From: Kangiella aquimarina DSM 16071
GTDB lineage: Bacteria; Pseudomonadota; Gammaproteobacteria; Enterobacterales; Kangiellaceae
Direction: 5' to 3'
DNA: 64,000 nucleotides
Assembly: GCF_000374105.1 (NCBI RefSeq)
Contig: NZ_KB893651.1
Span: forward strand, 273,838-337,837
Below, piece by piece: positions 9,155 to 16,250 of this stretch (its first letter is position 1; the number at the start of each line of letters is the position of its first letter). The position numbers and the translations under genes were made by a program. The notes beneath the pieces are model-generated. The model had not been told where the DNA came from. It saw nothing but the letters and a program-made list of their open reading frames with translations, and searched no databases.

Positions 9155-10573
9155 ATGAGTAATTTACACGCTCAAGTCGTAGTTTTAGGTAGTGGCCCTG
9201 GGGGCTACAACGCTGCATTCCGTGCTGCAGATTTAGGCATGGACGTAATCTTGATTGAAAAATACGCCACATTGGGCGGTGTTTGCTTAAACGTTGGCTG
9301 TATTCCTTCCAAAGCATTGCTTCACACAGCGAAAGTCATTGATGAAGCAGAAGAAATGTCAGCCCATGGCGTGAGCTTCGGTAAACCAAAGTTTGATATC
9401 GACAAAATCCGTGGTTACAAAGACGGTGTTATCAAGCAATTGACTGGTGGTTTGGCTGGTATGGCTAAAGGCCGTAAAGTTAAAGTGGTTCAGGGTTACG
9501 GCAAGTTCACTGGTGCCAATGAAATTGAAGTTGAGCACGAAGGTGAAAAGCAAAAGGTTACTTTTGATAACGCTATCATTGCAGCTGGTTCTCGCGTCGT
9601 TCAATTACCATTCCTACCAGAAGATGACCGTATCGTGGATTCAACTGGTGCTCTAGAGCTTCGTCAGGTTCCAAAGCATATGTTGGTTATCGGTGGCGGT
9701 ATCATCGGTCTTGAAATGGCAACTGTTTACCGTGCATTAGGCGCTAAAATTTCTGTTGTTGAAATGGCCGATCAATTGGTTCCAGCAGCAGACAAAGACG
9801 TGGTAAAAGTTCTGGAGAAATACGTTTCTAACAAATACGACAACATCATGTTAGAAACCAGCGTGACCAAAGTAGAAGCTAAGAAAGATGGCTTATACGT
9901 TACTTTCGAAGGTAAAAACGCTCCAGAGAAACCGCAAAAATTCGACATGATTCTGTCAGCAGTAGGTCGTCGTCCCAATGGTGATCTGATTGATGCAGAC
10001 AAAGCCGGCGTTAAAGTTACTGATCGTGGTTTTATCGAAGTCGACAAGCAAATGCGTACTAACGTACCGCACATCTATGCTATCGGCGACATCGTTGGTC
10101 AGCCTATGCTAGCGCACAAAGCAACTGCCGAGTCACACGTTGCAGCCGAAGTTATTGCTGGCAAGAAGCACTACTTCGATCCATTAACTATCCCTTCAGT
10201 GGCTTACACAGATCCAGAGTTGGCATGGGTAGGTTTAACTGAAAAAGAAGCCAAAGAGCAGGGTATTGATTATGGCGTGGGTAAGTTTCCATGGGCAGCA
10301 TCTGGCCGTGCGATTGGTGTAAACCGCAAAGAAGGCTTCACTAAGTTGTTATTCGATAAGAAGAACAATCGAATCATCGGTGGTGCTATTGTCGGTGTTA
10401 ATGCTGGTGAGCTTATTGCAGAAGTAGGCCTAGCTATTGAAATGGGTTGTGATGCAGAAGATATCGGTTTAACGATTCATGCGCACCCAACACTTTCAGA
10501 GTCTGTGACTTTCGCTGCAGAAGTTTATGAGGGGGTTTGTACTGATCTTCCTCCTCAGCGTAAGAAAAAATAA
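9155..10573 (+). CDS. lpdA: Dihydrolipoyl dehydrogenase (E3)
   Basis: FAD flavoprotein that reoxidises dihydrolipoyl groups of the pyruvate (and usually 2-oxoglutarate) dehydrogenase complexes with NAD+. The redox disulfide is C44/C49 in GGVCLNVGCIPSK, the FAD-binding GSGPGG is at residues 12-17, a second Rossmann motif GGGIIGLEMA binds NAD, and the catalytic His-Glu pair H444/E449 lies in HAHPTLSE. The length of 472 residues is typical. Start ATG 9155 is preceded by AAGAGGA. It is separated from aceF by 137 bp with a hairpin and followed by a strong terminator. Confidence 0.98.
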   Translation: MSNLHAQVVVLGSGPGGYNAAFRAADLGMDVILIEKYATLGGVCLNVGCIPSKALLHTAKVIDEAEEMSAHGVSFGKPKFDIDKIRGYKDGVIKQLTGGLAGMAKGRKVKVVQGYGKFTGANEIEVEHEGEKQKVTFDNAIIAAGSRVVQLPFLPEDDRIVDSTGALELRQVPKHMLVIGGGIIGLEMATVYRALGAKISVVEMADQLVPAADKDVVKVLEKYVSNKYDNIMLETSVTKVEAKKDGLYVTFEGKNAPEKPQKFDMILSAVGRRPNGDLIDADKAGVKVTDRGFIEVDKQMRTNVPHIYAIGDIVGQPMLAHKATAESHVAAEVIAGKKHYFDPLTIPSVAYTDPELAWVGLTEKEAKEQGIDYGVGKFPWAASGRAIGVNRKEGFTKLLFDKKNNRIIGGAIVGVNAGELIAEVGLAIEMGCDAEDIGLTIHAHPTLSESVTFAAEVYEGVCTDLPPQRKKK

Positions 10574-10603
10574 GAAAGCGCATTTTTTGCCCTGAGTATT
10601 GTT

Positions 10604-10663
10604 ATAAACCTTTTCATCATCGGTCATTCACTCTATGTGAACTCCCTCTTTGAAAAGGTTTAT
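10604..10663 (+). repeat. Perfect 13-bp inverted repeat behind lpdA
   Basis: ATAAACCTTTTCA (10604-10616) pairs exactly with TGAAAAGGTTTAT (10651-10663). Outside it, CTGAGT (10592-10597) can pair with ACTCAG (10668-10673), extending the hairpin. The right arm belongs to the duplicated unit at 10619; the left arm has no counterpart before the second copy. Confidence 0.7.
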
Positions 10664-10732
10664 GCCTCACTCAGAACAAAAAATTCATCTTTCTTAAGTT
10701 GATTAGAAAAGCTTCCTCCGGGAAGCTTTTTT
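10619..10732 (+). repeat. Copy 1 of a ~114-bp duplicated unit ending in a terminator
   Basis: This stretch is repeated 201 bp downstream with about seven substitutions and no insertion or deletion. It ends in the terminator hairpin at 10707-10732. No open reading frame of note lies in it. A duplicated terminator-bearing unit could be a pair of small RNAs or a duplicated 3' untranslated region of lpdA; the sequence alone does not decide. Confidence 0.85.
10707..10732 (+). terminator. Rho-independent terminator downstream of lpdA (copy 1)
   Basis: AAAAGCTTCC and GGAAGCTTTT form a 10-bp stem around the loop TCCG, running into six consecutive T. It is the first strong terminator after the PDH genes. 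Confidence 0.9.
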
Positions 10733-10819
10733 GTTTCGGGCTATATGGTGCTTCCTCGCTCTAAGCAAAAAATCCTAATTTATTGTTTATTAAAGGCTTC
10801 CGTCAGGAGGACTTTTTAT

Positions 10820-10933
10820 ATCGGTCATTCACTCTATGTAAACTCCCTCTTCGAAAAGGTTTATGCCTTACTCAGAACAAAAAATTCATCTTTCTTAAGT
10901 TGATCAAAAAAGCTTCCCTCGGGAAGCTTTTTT
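10820..10933 (+). repeat. Copy 2 of the duplicated unit
   Basis: Matches 10619-10732 at a constant offset of 201 bp. The substitutions in the terminator lie in or next to the loop (TCCG becomes CTCG) or extend the A/T foot of the stem, so the hairpin is preserved. The upstream arm of the 13-bp inverted repeat seen before copy 1 is missing here, so the duplication starts inside that hairpin. Confidence 0.85.
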
Positions 10934-10935
10934 TT
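10906..10935 (+). terminator. Rho-independent terminator (copy 2)
   Basis: AAAAAAGCTTCC pairs with GGAAGCTTTTTT around the loop CTCG and continues into more T residues, an even stronger hairpin than copy 1. Confidence 0.9.
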
Positions 10936-10962
10936 GCGAATAAATGAAGCAGAGGAACTTCT

Positions 10963-10990
10963 GTAAGGGCGATTCATGAATCGCCCCTAC
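10963..10990. repeat. REP-like palindrome, GTAA/CTAC-bordered
   Basis: A 28-bp near-perfect palindrome with the core GGGCGATTCATGAATCGCCC (10967-10986). The same 20-bp core occurs at 45841-45860. Its build, a GC-rich stem with a GTAG-like tetranucleotide at its foot, resembles REP elements mobilised by RAYT transposases; no RAYT gene lies in this window. Confidence 0.75.
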
Positions 10991-11141
10991 ATTAATTAAA
11001 CGATATGGTGCTTGGCATTGTGCCCTTGGGCCGACTAATTGCTATCCGATAAATAATGTAGATAGGAATAGGCAAAGATGTTTTCCGGCATTGTTAGGCT
11101 GGGAGTGACAGCGGATGGCCATTTTTAAGTAACCTTTGTAT

Positions 11142-11163
11142 GTAGGGACAAGTCATGACTTGT
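11142..11163. repeat. REP-like palindrome, second type
   Basis: GTAGGG is followed by the perfect 16-bp palindrome ACAAGTCATGACTTGT (11148-11163). It shares the GTAGGG foot and central TCATGA with the palindrome at 10963, but the right-hand CCCTAC is absent, so it looks decayed. Confidence 0.6.
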
Positions 11164-11181
11164 GTTTATGAGATGATTTGT

Positions 11182-11211
11182 GTACGGGCGGGCACATTGG
11201 CCCGCCCCTAC
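11182..11211. repeat. REP-like hairpin, third type
   Basis: GGGCGGGC (11186-11193) and GCCCGCCC (11200-11207) form a perfect 8-bp GC stem with the loop ACATTG, bordered by GTAC and CCTAC. It lies just behind the end of the EamA gene and has the same architecture as the two palindromes before it, with a different stem sequence. Confidence 0.65.
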
Positions 11212-11233
11212 CAACAAGTGTAATAGATCAGGT

Positions 11234-12172
11234 TTACTCTGCTACTGGCACGACTTTCCTTCCAGAAAGTGCAGTTATCATGGAGCCGGTTACTACCAGT
11301 AATGCCCCTGCAATGCTGAAAATATTAATCGGTTCGGAGAGTAACGTTTCAGGATAGAAGTATTCCAGAATTTTCATGCTACCTATGGTTACCAGTGGGG
11401 TAATCGCTAAGATGGCACTAACACGCGAAGCTTCCCAATGTGCAAGTGCTTCAGCGAAGGCACCATAGGCAATCAGAGTGTTCAAACAACAGAAAATCAG
11501 TAGCCACCAGCCTAAGGTGTCTAACTCTAGCGCCTGACCTGGTGATGACCAGGGACTGAGTAAGGGAACGCAGGCAAGATAGATCATGAACATGACCTGG
11601 TCTGAGCGATAATTATTAAGTAGTTGCTTTTGCGCCAGGGCATAAGCCGCCCAGACAATGGCTGCTAAAAACATCCAGCCTAAACCGACGGCATAATCGC
11701 CGGTGATCTGCTCAAAAATTTCTTCGAAGCGTAAATTAAAAAATAGAATAAGACCGATAACAAAACAGGCAAAACCAAACCATTGCTGCTTGTTGAAGGA
11801 CTCTTTGAAAATCAATAATCCGCCCAGCAGCATAAACATGGGCGCAGTCTGGATCATGACCTGAGCGCTACTGGGAGTAATCAGGTTTACGCCAAACAGG
11901 TAGAACACATAATTCAGGCTCAATCCAACCACCGAGATAATCATCAACCACAGAATATTGCCTTTAAGCAATTTGATGTTGGGGGATTTTCTTTTATATA
12001 TCAGGAAGATAAAAAGTATCGCGGCAGCGCTGAAAAAGCGATACCAAGTCACGGTGACCGCATCCATCTGGTCGAGTAATGTTTTTAATGCGATAGGCAA
12101 CAGACCCCAGAGCAGGGCGGTTGTCAGAGAGAGCAATAAACCGAGTTGCCAACGACCGGATACTGTATGCAT
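11234..12172 (-). CDS. EamA-family (DMT superfamily) permease
   Basis: Inner-membrane protein of the drug/metabolite transporter superfamily, with about ten hydrophobic helices in two five-helix EamA halves (roughly residues 8-140 and 160-300). The conserved ALLWGLLPIALK and WYRFFSAAAILF stretches of the first half are visible. Members export amino acids, nucleosides or other small metabolites; the substrate cannot be told from sequence. The gene stands alone, divergent from the DPP IV gene, with ATG at 12172. Confidence 0.88.
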   Translation of the reverse strand: MHTVSGRWQLGLLLSLTTALLWGLLPIALKTLLDQMDAVTVTWYRFFSAAAILFIFLIYKRKSPNIKLLKGNILWLMIISVVGLSLNYVFYLFGVNLITPSSAQVMIQTAPMFMLLGGLLIFKESFNKQQWFGFACFVIGLILFFNLRFEEIFEQITGDYAVGLGWMFLAAIVWAAYALAQKQLLNNYRSDQVMFMIYLACVPLLSPWSSPGQALELDTLGWWLLIFCCLNTLIAYGAFAEALAHWEASRVSAILAITPLVTIGSMKILEYFYPETLLSEPINIFSIAGALLVVTGSMITALSGRKVVPVAE

Positions 12173-12308
12173 GGTTTACCCGAAATGTACGACAAAGCTC
12201 GGATTATGCAGTATTAAGCGGGTGCTGACCAGTAGCTTTTATACATCGTTTATATACACATTCATCATCGGTTTGGGGTGTGGATTGAATGTTTGGTTTG
12301 GAGTAATT

Positions 12309-12332
12309 ATGATGCTGATTCGTAAAAAATAA
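12309..12332 (+). CDS. Possible 7-codon leader peptide before the DPP IV gene
   Basis: GGAG at 12300-12303 lies five bases before ATG 12309, giving the frame MMLIRKK. Its TAA (12330-12332) abuts an in-frame GTG of the next gene and lies nine bases before that gene's ATG, which itself has no clear ribosome-binding site. This arrangement suggests translational coupling. The peptide is too short to support by composition, so the call is tentative. Confidence 0.3.
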   Translation: MMLIRKK

Positions 12333-12341
12333 GTGACGCTT

Positions 12342-14600
12342 ATGAAAAGTAAACAATTCATCCATTTTTTATCAATTATTCCACTGCTGACAGGTAGCTT
12401 CTTAACGATGACAACAGCGCAGGCAAACGACAATGAATTAGGGTTAACGGTTGAGCGCATCTATGCGGATCCTTCTCTTGATGGCCCAGAATTACGTAAA
12501 GTTAAATTATCGCCAGACGGTAAACGTGTAACTTTTCTGAAGGGTAAAGTTGAGGAGCAGGAGCGCCTTGATTTATGGGAATACAACCTTGCAGATGGTG
12601 AATCCAGACTGTTGGTGGATTCCAATGACCTGAGTCCAGGTGAAGAGCAGTTATCCGATGAAGAAAAAGCGCGTCGTGAGCGTATGCGTTTATTCGCCAA
12701 AGGCATCATCGATTATTATTGGGGTGATGATAGCCAGACCTTATTGTTCCCTCTAGCGGGCGATATCTTTGTTTATGACTTATCCAAAGACCCAAAAAAG
12801 GCCACCAAACAACTGACCAATACGGAAGCCTATGAGACTGATATTAAGCTGTCTCCTGACGGTCGATTTGTATCATTTATTCGTGATCAGGATATTTTTA
12901 AGGTTGAAATAGCAACCGGCAAAGAAACACAGCTGACTTTTGATGGAGAGGGAGCGATTAAAAATGGTATGGCTGAGTTCGTGGCGCAGGAGGAAATGGG
13001 CCGCCTGACGGGTTACTGGTGGTCACCAGACAGCAAAAAAATTGCCTATCTACAAGTTGATGAGTCACCGGTCAATATCGAAAAGCGTTATGAAATTAAT
13101 GCCGAAGATTTCACTGTATTTGAACAACGCTACCCCAGCACCGGTACTGATAATGTATTAATCAAGCTGGGTGTCCTCAATTTGGAAACGGGCAAAACAC
13201 AGTGGATGGATACTGGTAATGAAACCGATATCTATATTCCACGAGTGAAATGGTTAGCTGATTCCTCTAAAGTTTCCTATCAATGGCAGAGTCGAGATCA
13301 ACAAAAGTTAGAGCTTCGTTTTGCAGATATCAAAAGCGGTAAGGCTGAAACCATTCTCACTGAATCCTCTGATACATGGATTAACCTGACTAAAGACTTA
13401 CACTTCATGAAAAATCAGGATGCTTTTATCTGGACATCAGAGCGGAGCGGTTTCAGGCATTTATATTTGTATGATTTAAAAGGTAATCTCATTCGTCAGC
13501 TAACCAATGGCGACTGGGTCATTGATAAAGTATATGGTGTGGATGAAGAGTCAGGTGTCGTTTATTTCGATGCCAATAAAGAAAGCCCACTACAGCAGGA
13601 TCTCTATGCTGTTTCATTGAATAAAGTTGATGAACCTAAAAAGATCACAGAAAAAGACGGTGTGCATGAAGTGAGCTTTGCTAAAAATATGCAGATCTTT
13701 GTGGATTACTTTTCTTCGGTTTCACAGCCTAAACAGGTCAGCTTGCGCAATGCTGACGGTAGCCTGATTACCTGGCTTGAGGAAAATACACTCAACAAGA
13801 ATCATCCTTATTATCGATATTATCAAAAAGCATCTAAACCCGAGTTCGGCACCATTAAAGCTGAAGATGGTCAAGAGATGTATTACCGGTTATACAAGCC
13901 CGTTCCTTTCGATAGCAGTAAGCAATATCCAGTGATTGTCGATGTGTATGGCGGGCCGCATGCCCAGCGTGTGCGCAATCAGTGGGGCGCTCGGAATACT
14001 TATTGGCATCACCTGATGGCGAGCAAGGGATTTATCATTTTCTCACTCGATAATCGTGGCTCCTGGAATCGTGGTAAAAAGTTCGAAGATCCTATCTATA
14101 AAAAGTTAGGTGATGTTGAAGTTAAAGATCAGGTTGCTGGAGTGGAGTTTCTGAAAAGCCTGCCTTACGTTGATGAAGATAAGATTGGAATGTTTGGCTG
14201 GAGCTATGGCGGTTATATGACCATTATGAGTATGTTCAAGGAGCCTGATATTTTCAAAGTAGGGGTATCGGTAGCACCGGTAACCGACTGGTATCTGTAT
14301 GACACTCATTACACCGAGCGTTACTTAGGCCATCCTGAATCGAATGCAAAAGGTTATGAAGCGAGCAATGTATTTCCATACCTGAATGGCTTGAAAGGCG
14401 ACTTGATGATCATGCATGGGATGGCTGATGATAATGTGTTGTTCACCAATAGCACCAAGCTATTCAAAGCACTGCAGGATGCCAACAAGCCTTTTGATAT
14501 GATGAACTATCCTGGCAGTAAGCATTCAATCTGGGGGCAGAAAACACGAACTCATGTGTTTAATACTATTACTAAGTATTTTGAGGAAAACCTCAAATAA
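12342..14600 (+). CDS. Dipeptidyl peptidase IV-type serine peptidase (S9B)
   Basis: Exported peptidase that releases X-Pro or X-Ala dipeptides from peptide N-termini. An N-terminal signal peptide (basic start, hydrophobic core, cleavage near TTAQA-ND) is followed by a DPPIV_N beta-propeller and a C-terminal alpha/beta-hydrolase domain. The nucleophile is S621 in GWSYGGY, the acid lies in HGMADDNV and the histidine in GSKHSIWG. The EEMGR stretch supplies the paired glutamates that bind the substrate amino-terminus in DPP IV. I prefer ATG 12342 because it places the signal peptide at the terminus; GTG 12333 is in frame. The length of 752 residues is normal. Confidence 0.93.
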   Translation: MKSKQFIHFLSIIPLLTGSFLTMTTAQANDNELGLTVERIYADPSLDGPELRKVKLSPDGKRVTFLKGKVEEQERLDLWEYNLADGESRLLVDSNDLSPGEEQLSDEEKARRERMRLFAKGIIDYYWGDDSQTLLFPLAGDIFVYDLSKDPKKATKQLTNTEAYETDIKLSPDGRFVSFIRDQDIFKVEIATGKETQLTFDGEGAIKNGMAEFVAQEEMGRLTGYWWSPDSKKIAYLQVDESPVNIEKRYEINAEDFTVFEQRYPSTGTDNVLIKLGVLNLETGKTQWMDTGNETDIYIPRVKWLADSSKVSYQWQSRDQQKLELRFADIKSGKAETILTESSDTWINLTKDLHFMKNQDAFIWTSERSGFRHLYLYDLKGNLIRQLTNGDWVIDKVYGVDEESGVVYFDANKESPLQQDLYAVSLNKVDEPKKITEKDGVHEVSFAKNMQIFVDYFSSVSQPKQVSLRNADGSLITWLEENTLNKNHPYYRYYQKASKPEFGTIKAEDGQEMYYRLYKPVPFDSSKQYPVIVDVYGGPHAQRVRNQWGARNTYWHHLMASKGFIIFSLDNRGSWNRGKKFEDPIYKKLGDVEVKDQVAGVEFLKSLPYVDEDKIGMFGWSYGGYMTIMSMFKEPDIFKVGVSVAPVTDWYLYDTHYTERYLGHPESNAKGYEASNVFPYLNGLKGDLMIMHGMADDNVLFTNSTKLFKALQDANKPFDMMNYPGSKHSIWGQKTRTHVFNTITKYFEENLK

Positions 14601-14624
14601 TCACTTGGTTCAATGAGCAAAATG

Positions 14625-14655
14625 AAGCGGTTATCCGAAAGGATGCCGCTTTTTT
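14625..14655 (+). terminator. Terminator behind the DPP IV gene
   Basis: AAGCGG/CCGCTT plus ATCC/GGAT close a GAAA tetraloop, with a small internal loop, and the hairpin runs into six T. Confidence 0.8.
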
Positions 14656-14748
14656 ATTGATAGATGTTTTCTATTTTGCAGAGCAGGCTCTTGTAAGCTT
14701 GGCATATCAATATTAGGCTTAAAAAATACTAACCTAAAGGAAACTACA

Positions 14749-15834
14749 ATGATCAAGTTCATTTCAGTTCTATCATCTGTTGTTCTATTCTCATTAAGCA
14801 CACAAGCCGCTGACGTTCCAGAAGGGTTCAAAATTGAGCTATACGCCGACAATGTGGATGGTGCGCGCCAGATGGCTTTATCTGATACAGGTATCGTTTA
14901 TACCGGCTCTCGCAAGCCCGGCAAAGTTCATGCCATGATTGATAAGGATAACGACTTTAAAGTGGATGAGGTTGTATTAATCGCCGATGGTTTATATTTG
15001 CCCAGCGGCGTCGCCTATAAAGATGGCGATCTCTATGTTGCAGAAGTGGATAAAATCTTACGCTTTAAAGATATCGATAATAATTACGACAAAAAGCCAG
15101 AGCCGGAAGTGGTATTCGATAAACTTCCGAGCGAAAGTCATCATGGTTGGAAATACATTAAGTTTGGTCCTGATGGACATCTTTATATTCCAATTGGGGT
15201 GCCCTGTAATATCTGTAACGAGGATGATGAGCGATTCGGTACCATTGGTCGTCTAAATATTCAAACCAAGGAGTTTGAGTTAATAGCTACCGGTGTGCGC
15301 AATAGTGTTGGTTTTGATTGGCACCCTGAAACCAAGGAATTGTGGTTCACCGACAATGGCCGCGACTGGATGGGCGATGACTTGCCACCTTGTGAGCTGA
15401 ACCGGGTAACCAAGGATGGCCAGTTTTTTGGTTTTCCTTATGTGCACGGCAATGATGTCATGGACCCCGAGTTCGGAGAACAATTGGGTGAGCGTGAGTA
15501 CCGTAAGCCGGAGTGGGAATATCAGGCTCACGTAGCGCCATTGGGAATGCTTTTCTATACCGGTGATATGTTTCCCGAAGAATATAAAAACACGCCTCTA
15601 GTAACGCTTCATGGTTCCTGGAACCGTAGTACAAAAGTAGGTTACAAAGTCGTTCATATGCCATTAGAGGGTAATAAGGTTTTATCGGAAGATGACTTTG
15701 TGACTGGCTGGTTAAAAGGCGATGAAGTTTTAGGCCGTCCTAATGACATCATCATGTTACCGGATGGCTCGATTTTGGTTTCTGATGATGGCTTTAGCAA
15801 GGTCTACCGAGTGTCGTATCAGAAAGGTGAGTAA
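14749..15834 (+). CDS. Secreted glucose/sorbosone-dehydrogenase-type beta-propeller protein
   Basis: A signal peptide (MIKFISVLSSVVLFSLSTQAA) is followed by a propeller of the L-sorbosone/PQQ-glucose dehydrogenase class. Family landmarks include the opening VPEGFKIELYADNVDGAR, the HHGWKYIKFGPDGHLYIPIG stretch, ATGVRNSVGFDWHPET, WFTDNGRDWMGDD and HGSWNRS. The pair of cysteines in PCNIC is typical of one subgroup. Such proteins oxidise sugars or related alcohols with PQQ, but no PQQ synthesis gene lies here and many members are uncharacterised, so the substrate is unknown. It stands alone, with AAAGGA before ATG 14749. Confidence 0.85.
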   Translation: MIKFISVLSSVVLFSLSTQAADVPEGFKIELYADNVDGARQMALSDTGIVYTGSRKPGKVHAMIDKDNDFKVDEVVLIADGLYLPSGVAYKDGDLYVAEVDKILRFKDIDNNYDKKPEPEVVFDKLPSESHHGWKYIKFGPDGHLYIPIGVPCNICNEDDERFGTIGRLNIQTKEFELIATGVRNSVGFDWHPETKELWFTDNGRDWMGDDLPPCELNRVTKDGQFFGFPYVHGNDVMDPEFGEQLGEREYRKPEWEYQAHVAPLGMLFYTGDMFPEEYKNTPLVTLHGSWNRSTKVGYKVVHMPLEGNKVLSEDDFVTGWLKGDEVLGRPNDIIMLPDGSILVSDDGFSKVYRVSYQKGE

Positions 15835-15913
15835 TTTTTAATATTCTTTTTTGGCGTGAGGTTTTGTTCCAGTTATAGATGTACATGGTCGGCGTATTTT
15901 CGCTTATCAGCGA

Positions 15914-15947
15914 GTACCTTTTCTTTGCTTGTCCAAAGAAAAGGTAC
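15914..15947. repeat. Perfect 14-bp hairpin repeat of a widely dispersed type
   Basis: GTACCTTTTCTTTG and CAAAGAAAAGGTAC pair exactly around the loop CTTGTC and are followed by CAAAAGAAACGACACCCC. Read on the minus strand this is the familiar pattern of an ACTTTTCTTTG hairpin with a flanking GGTG-TTTCTTTTGGT segment that recurs in intergenic regions of many gammaproteobacteria (from memory). It is a repeat, not a gene. Confidence 0.65.
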
Positions 15948-16191
15948 CAAAAGAAACGACACCCCGATATTGAGGTCACGCTTTGCGTAACTACCTTCGT
16001 CACTCCCAAAATATTTAACGCATCAGAATTTACATCACATCCTTGTGCTGAAAATTCTTATCAAAATCATCCACGATTTTGATTGCTATATTTTGTTTGA
16101 TTCTCAGCTCAATATAAGGGGATATTGGTGCTAGCCATTAGCTATTGATCATATAATAAAAAGTGCACATCAAAATAAGTTAATAAGCACA

Positions 16192-16219
16192 AAAAAGCCG
16201 ACTATCAAGTCGGCTTTTT
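16192..16219 (-). terminator. Bidirectional terminator of the M13 peptidase gene
   Basis: AAAAAGCCGACT and AGTCGGCTTTTT form a 12-bp stem around ATCA, with A and T runs at both feet. It lies 31 bp behind the stop codon of the M13 gene. Confidence 0.9.
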
Positions 16220-16250
16220 GTTCTCGTGATAAGAGAAGTGGTAATAAGAA

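Larger units (their letters stand above)
15835..16250. other. 416-bp gene-free stretch with repeats
   Basis: Between the propeller gene and the convergent M13 peptidase. It holds a dispersed-type hairpin repeat (15914-15947), an inverted repeat ATCAAAATC/GATTTTGAT (16060-16068 with 16075-16083) and the terminator at 16192-16219. Open frames here do not look like genes. Confidence 0.7.

Noticed and set aside
10954-10980. GGAACTT-like sequence near 10954 as a sigma-E promoter
   Set aside because: No GTCTAA-like box at the right distance and no gene downstream on that strand.
11958-12332. 124-codon plus-strand frame across the start of the EamA gene
   Set aside because: It is mostly antisense to the EamA gene; only its last seven codons, which have their own Shine-Dalgarno, were kept as a possible leader peptide.
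15794-16082. Short open frames on both strands in the repeat behind the propeller gene
   Set aside because: They fall on the hairpin repeat and its flanks, lack ribosome-binding sites, and are of the kind often miscalled from this repeat.
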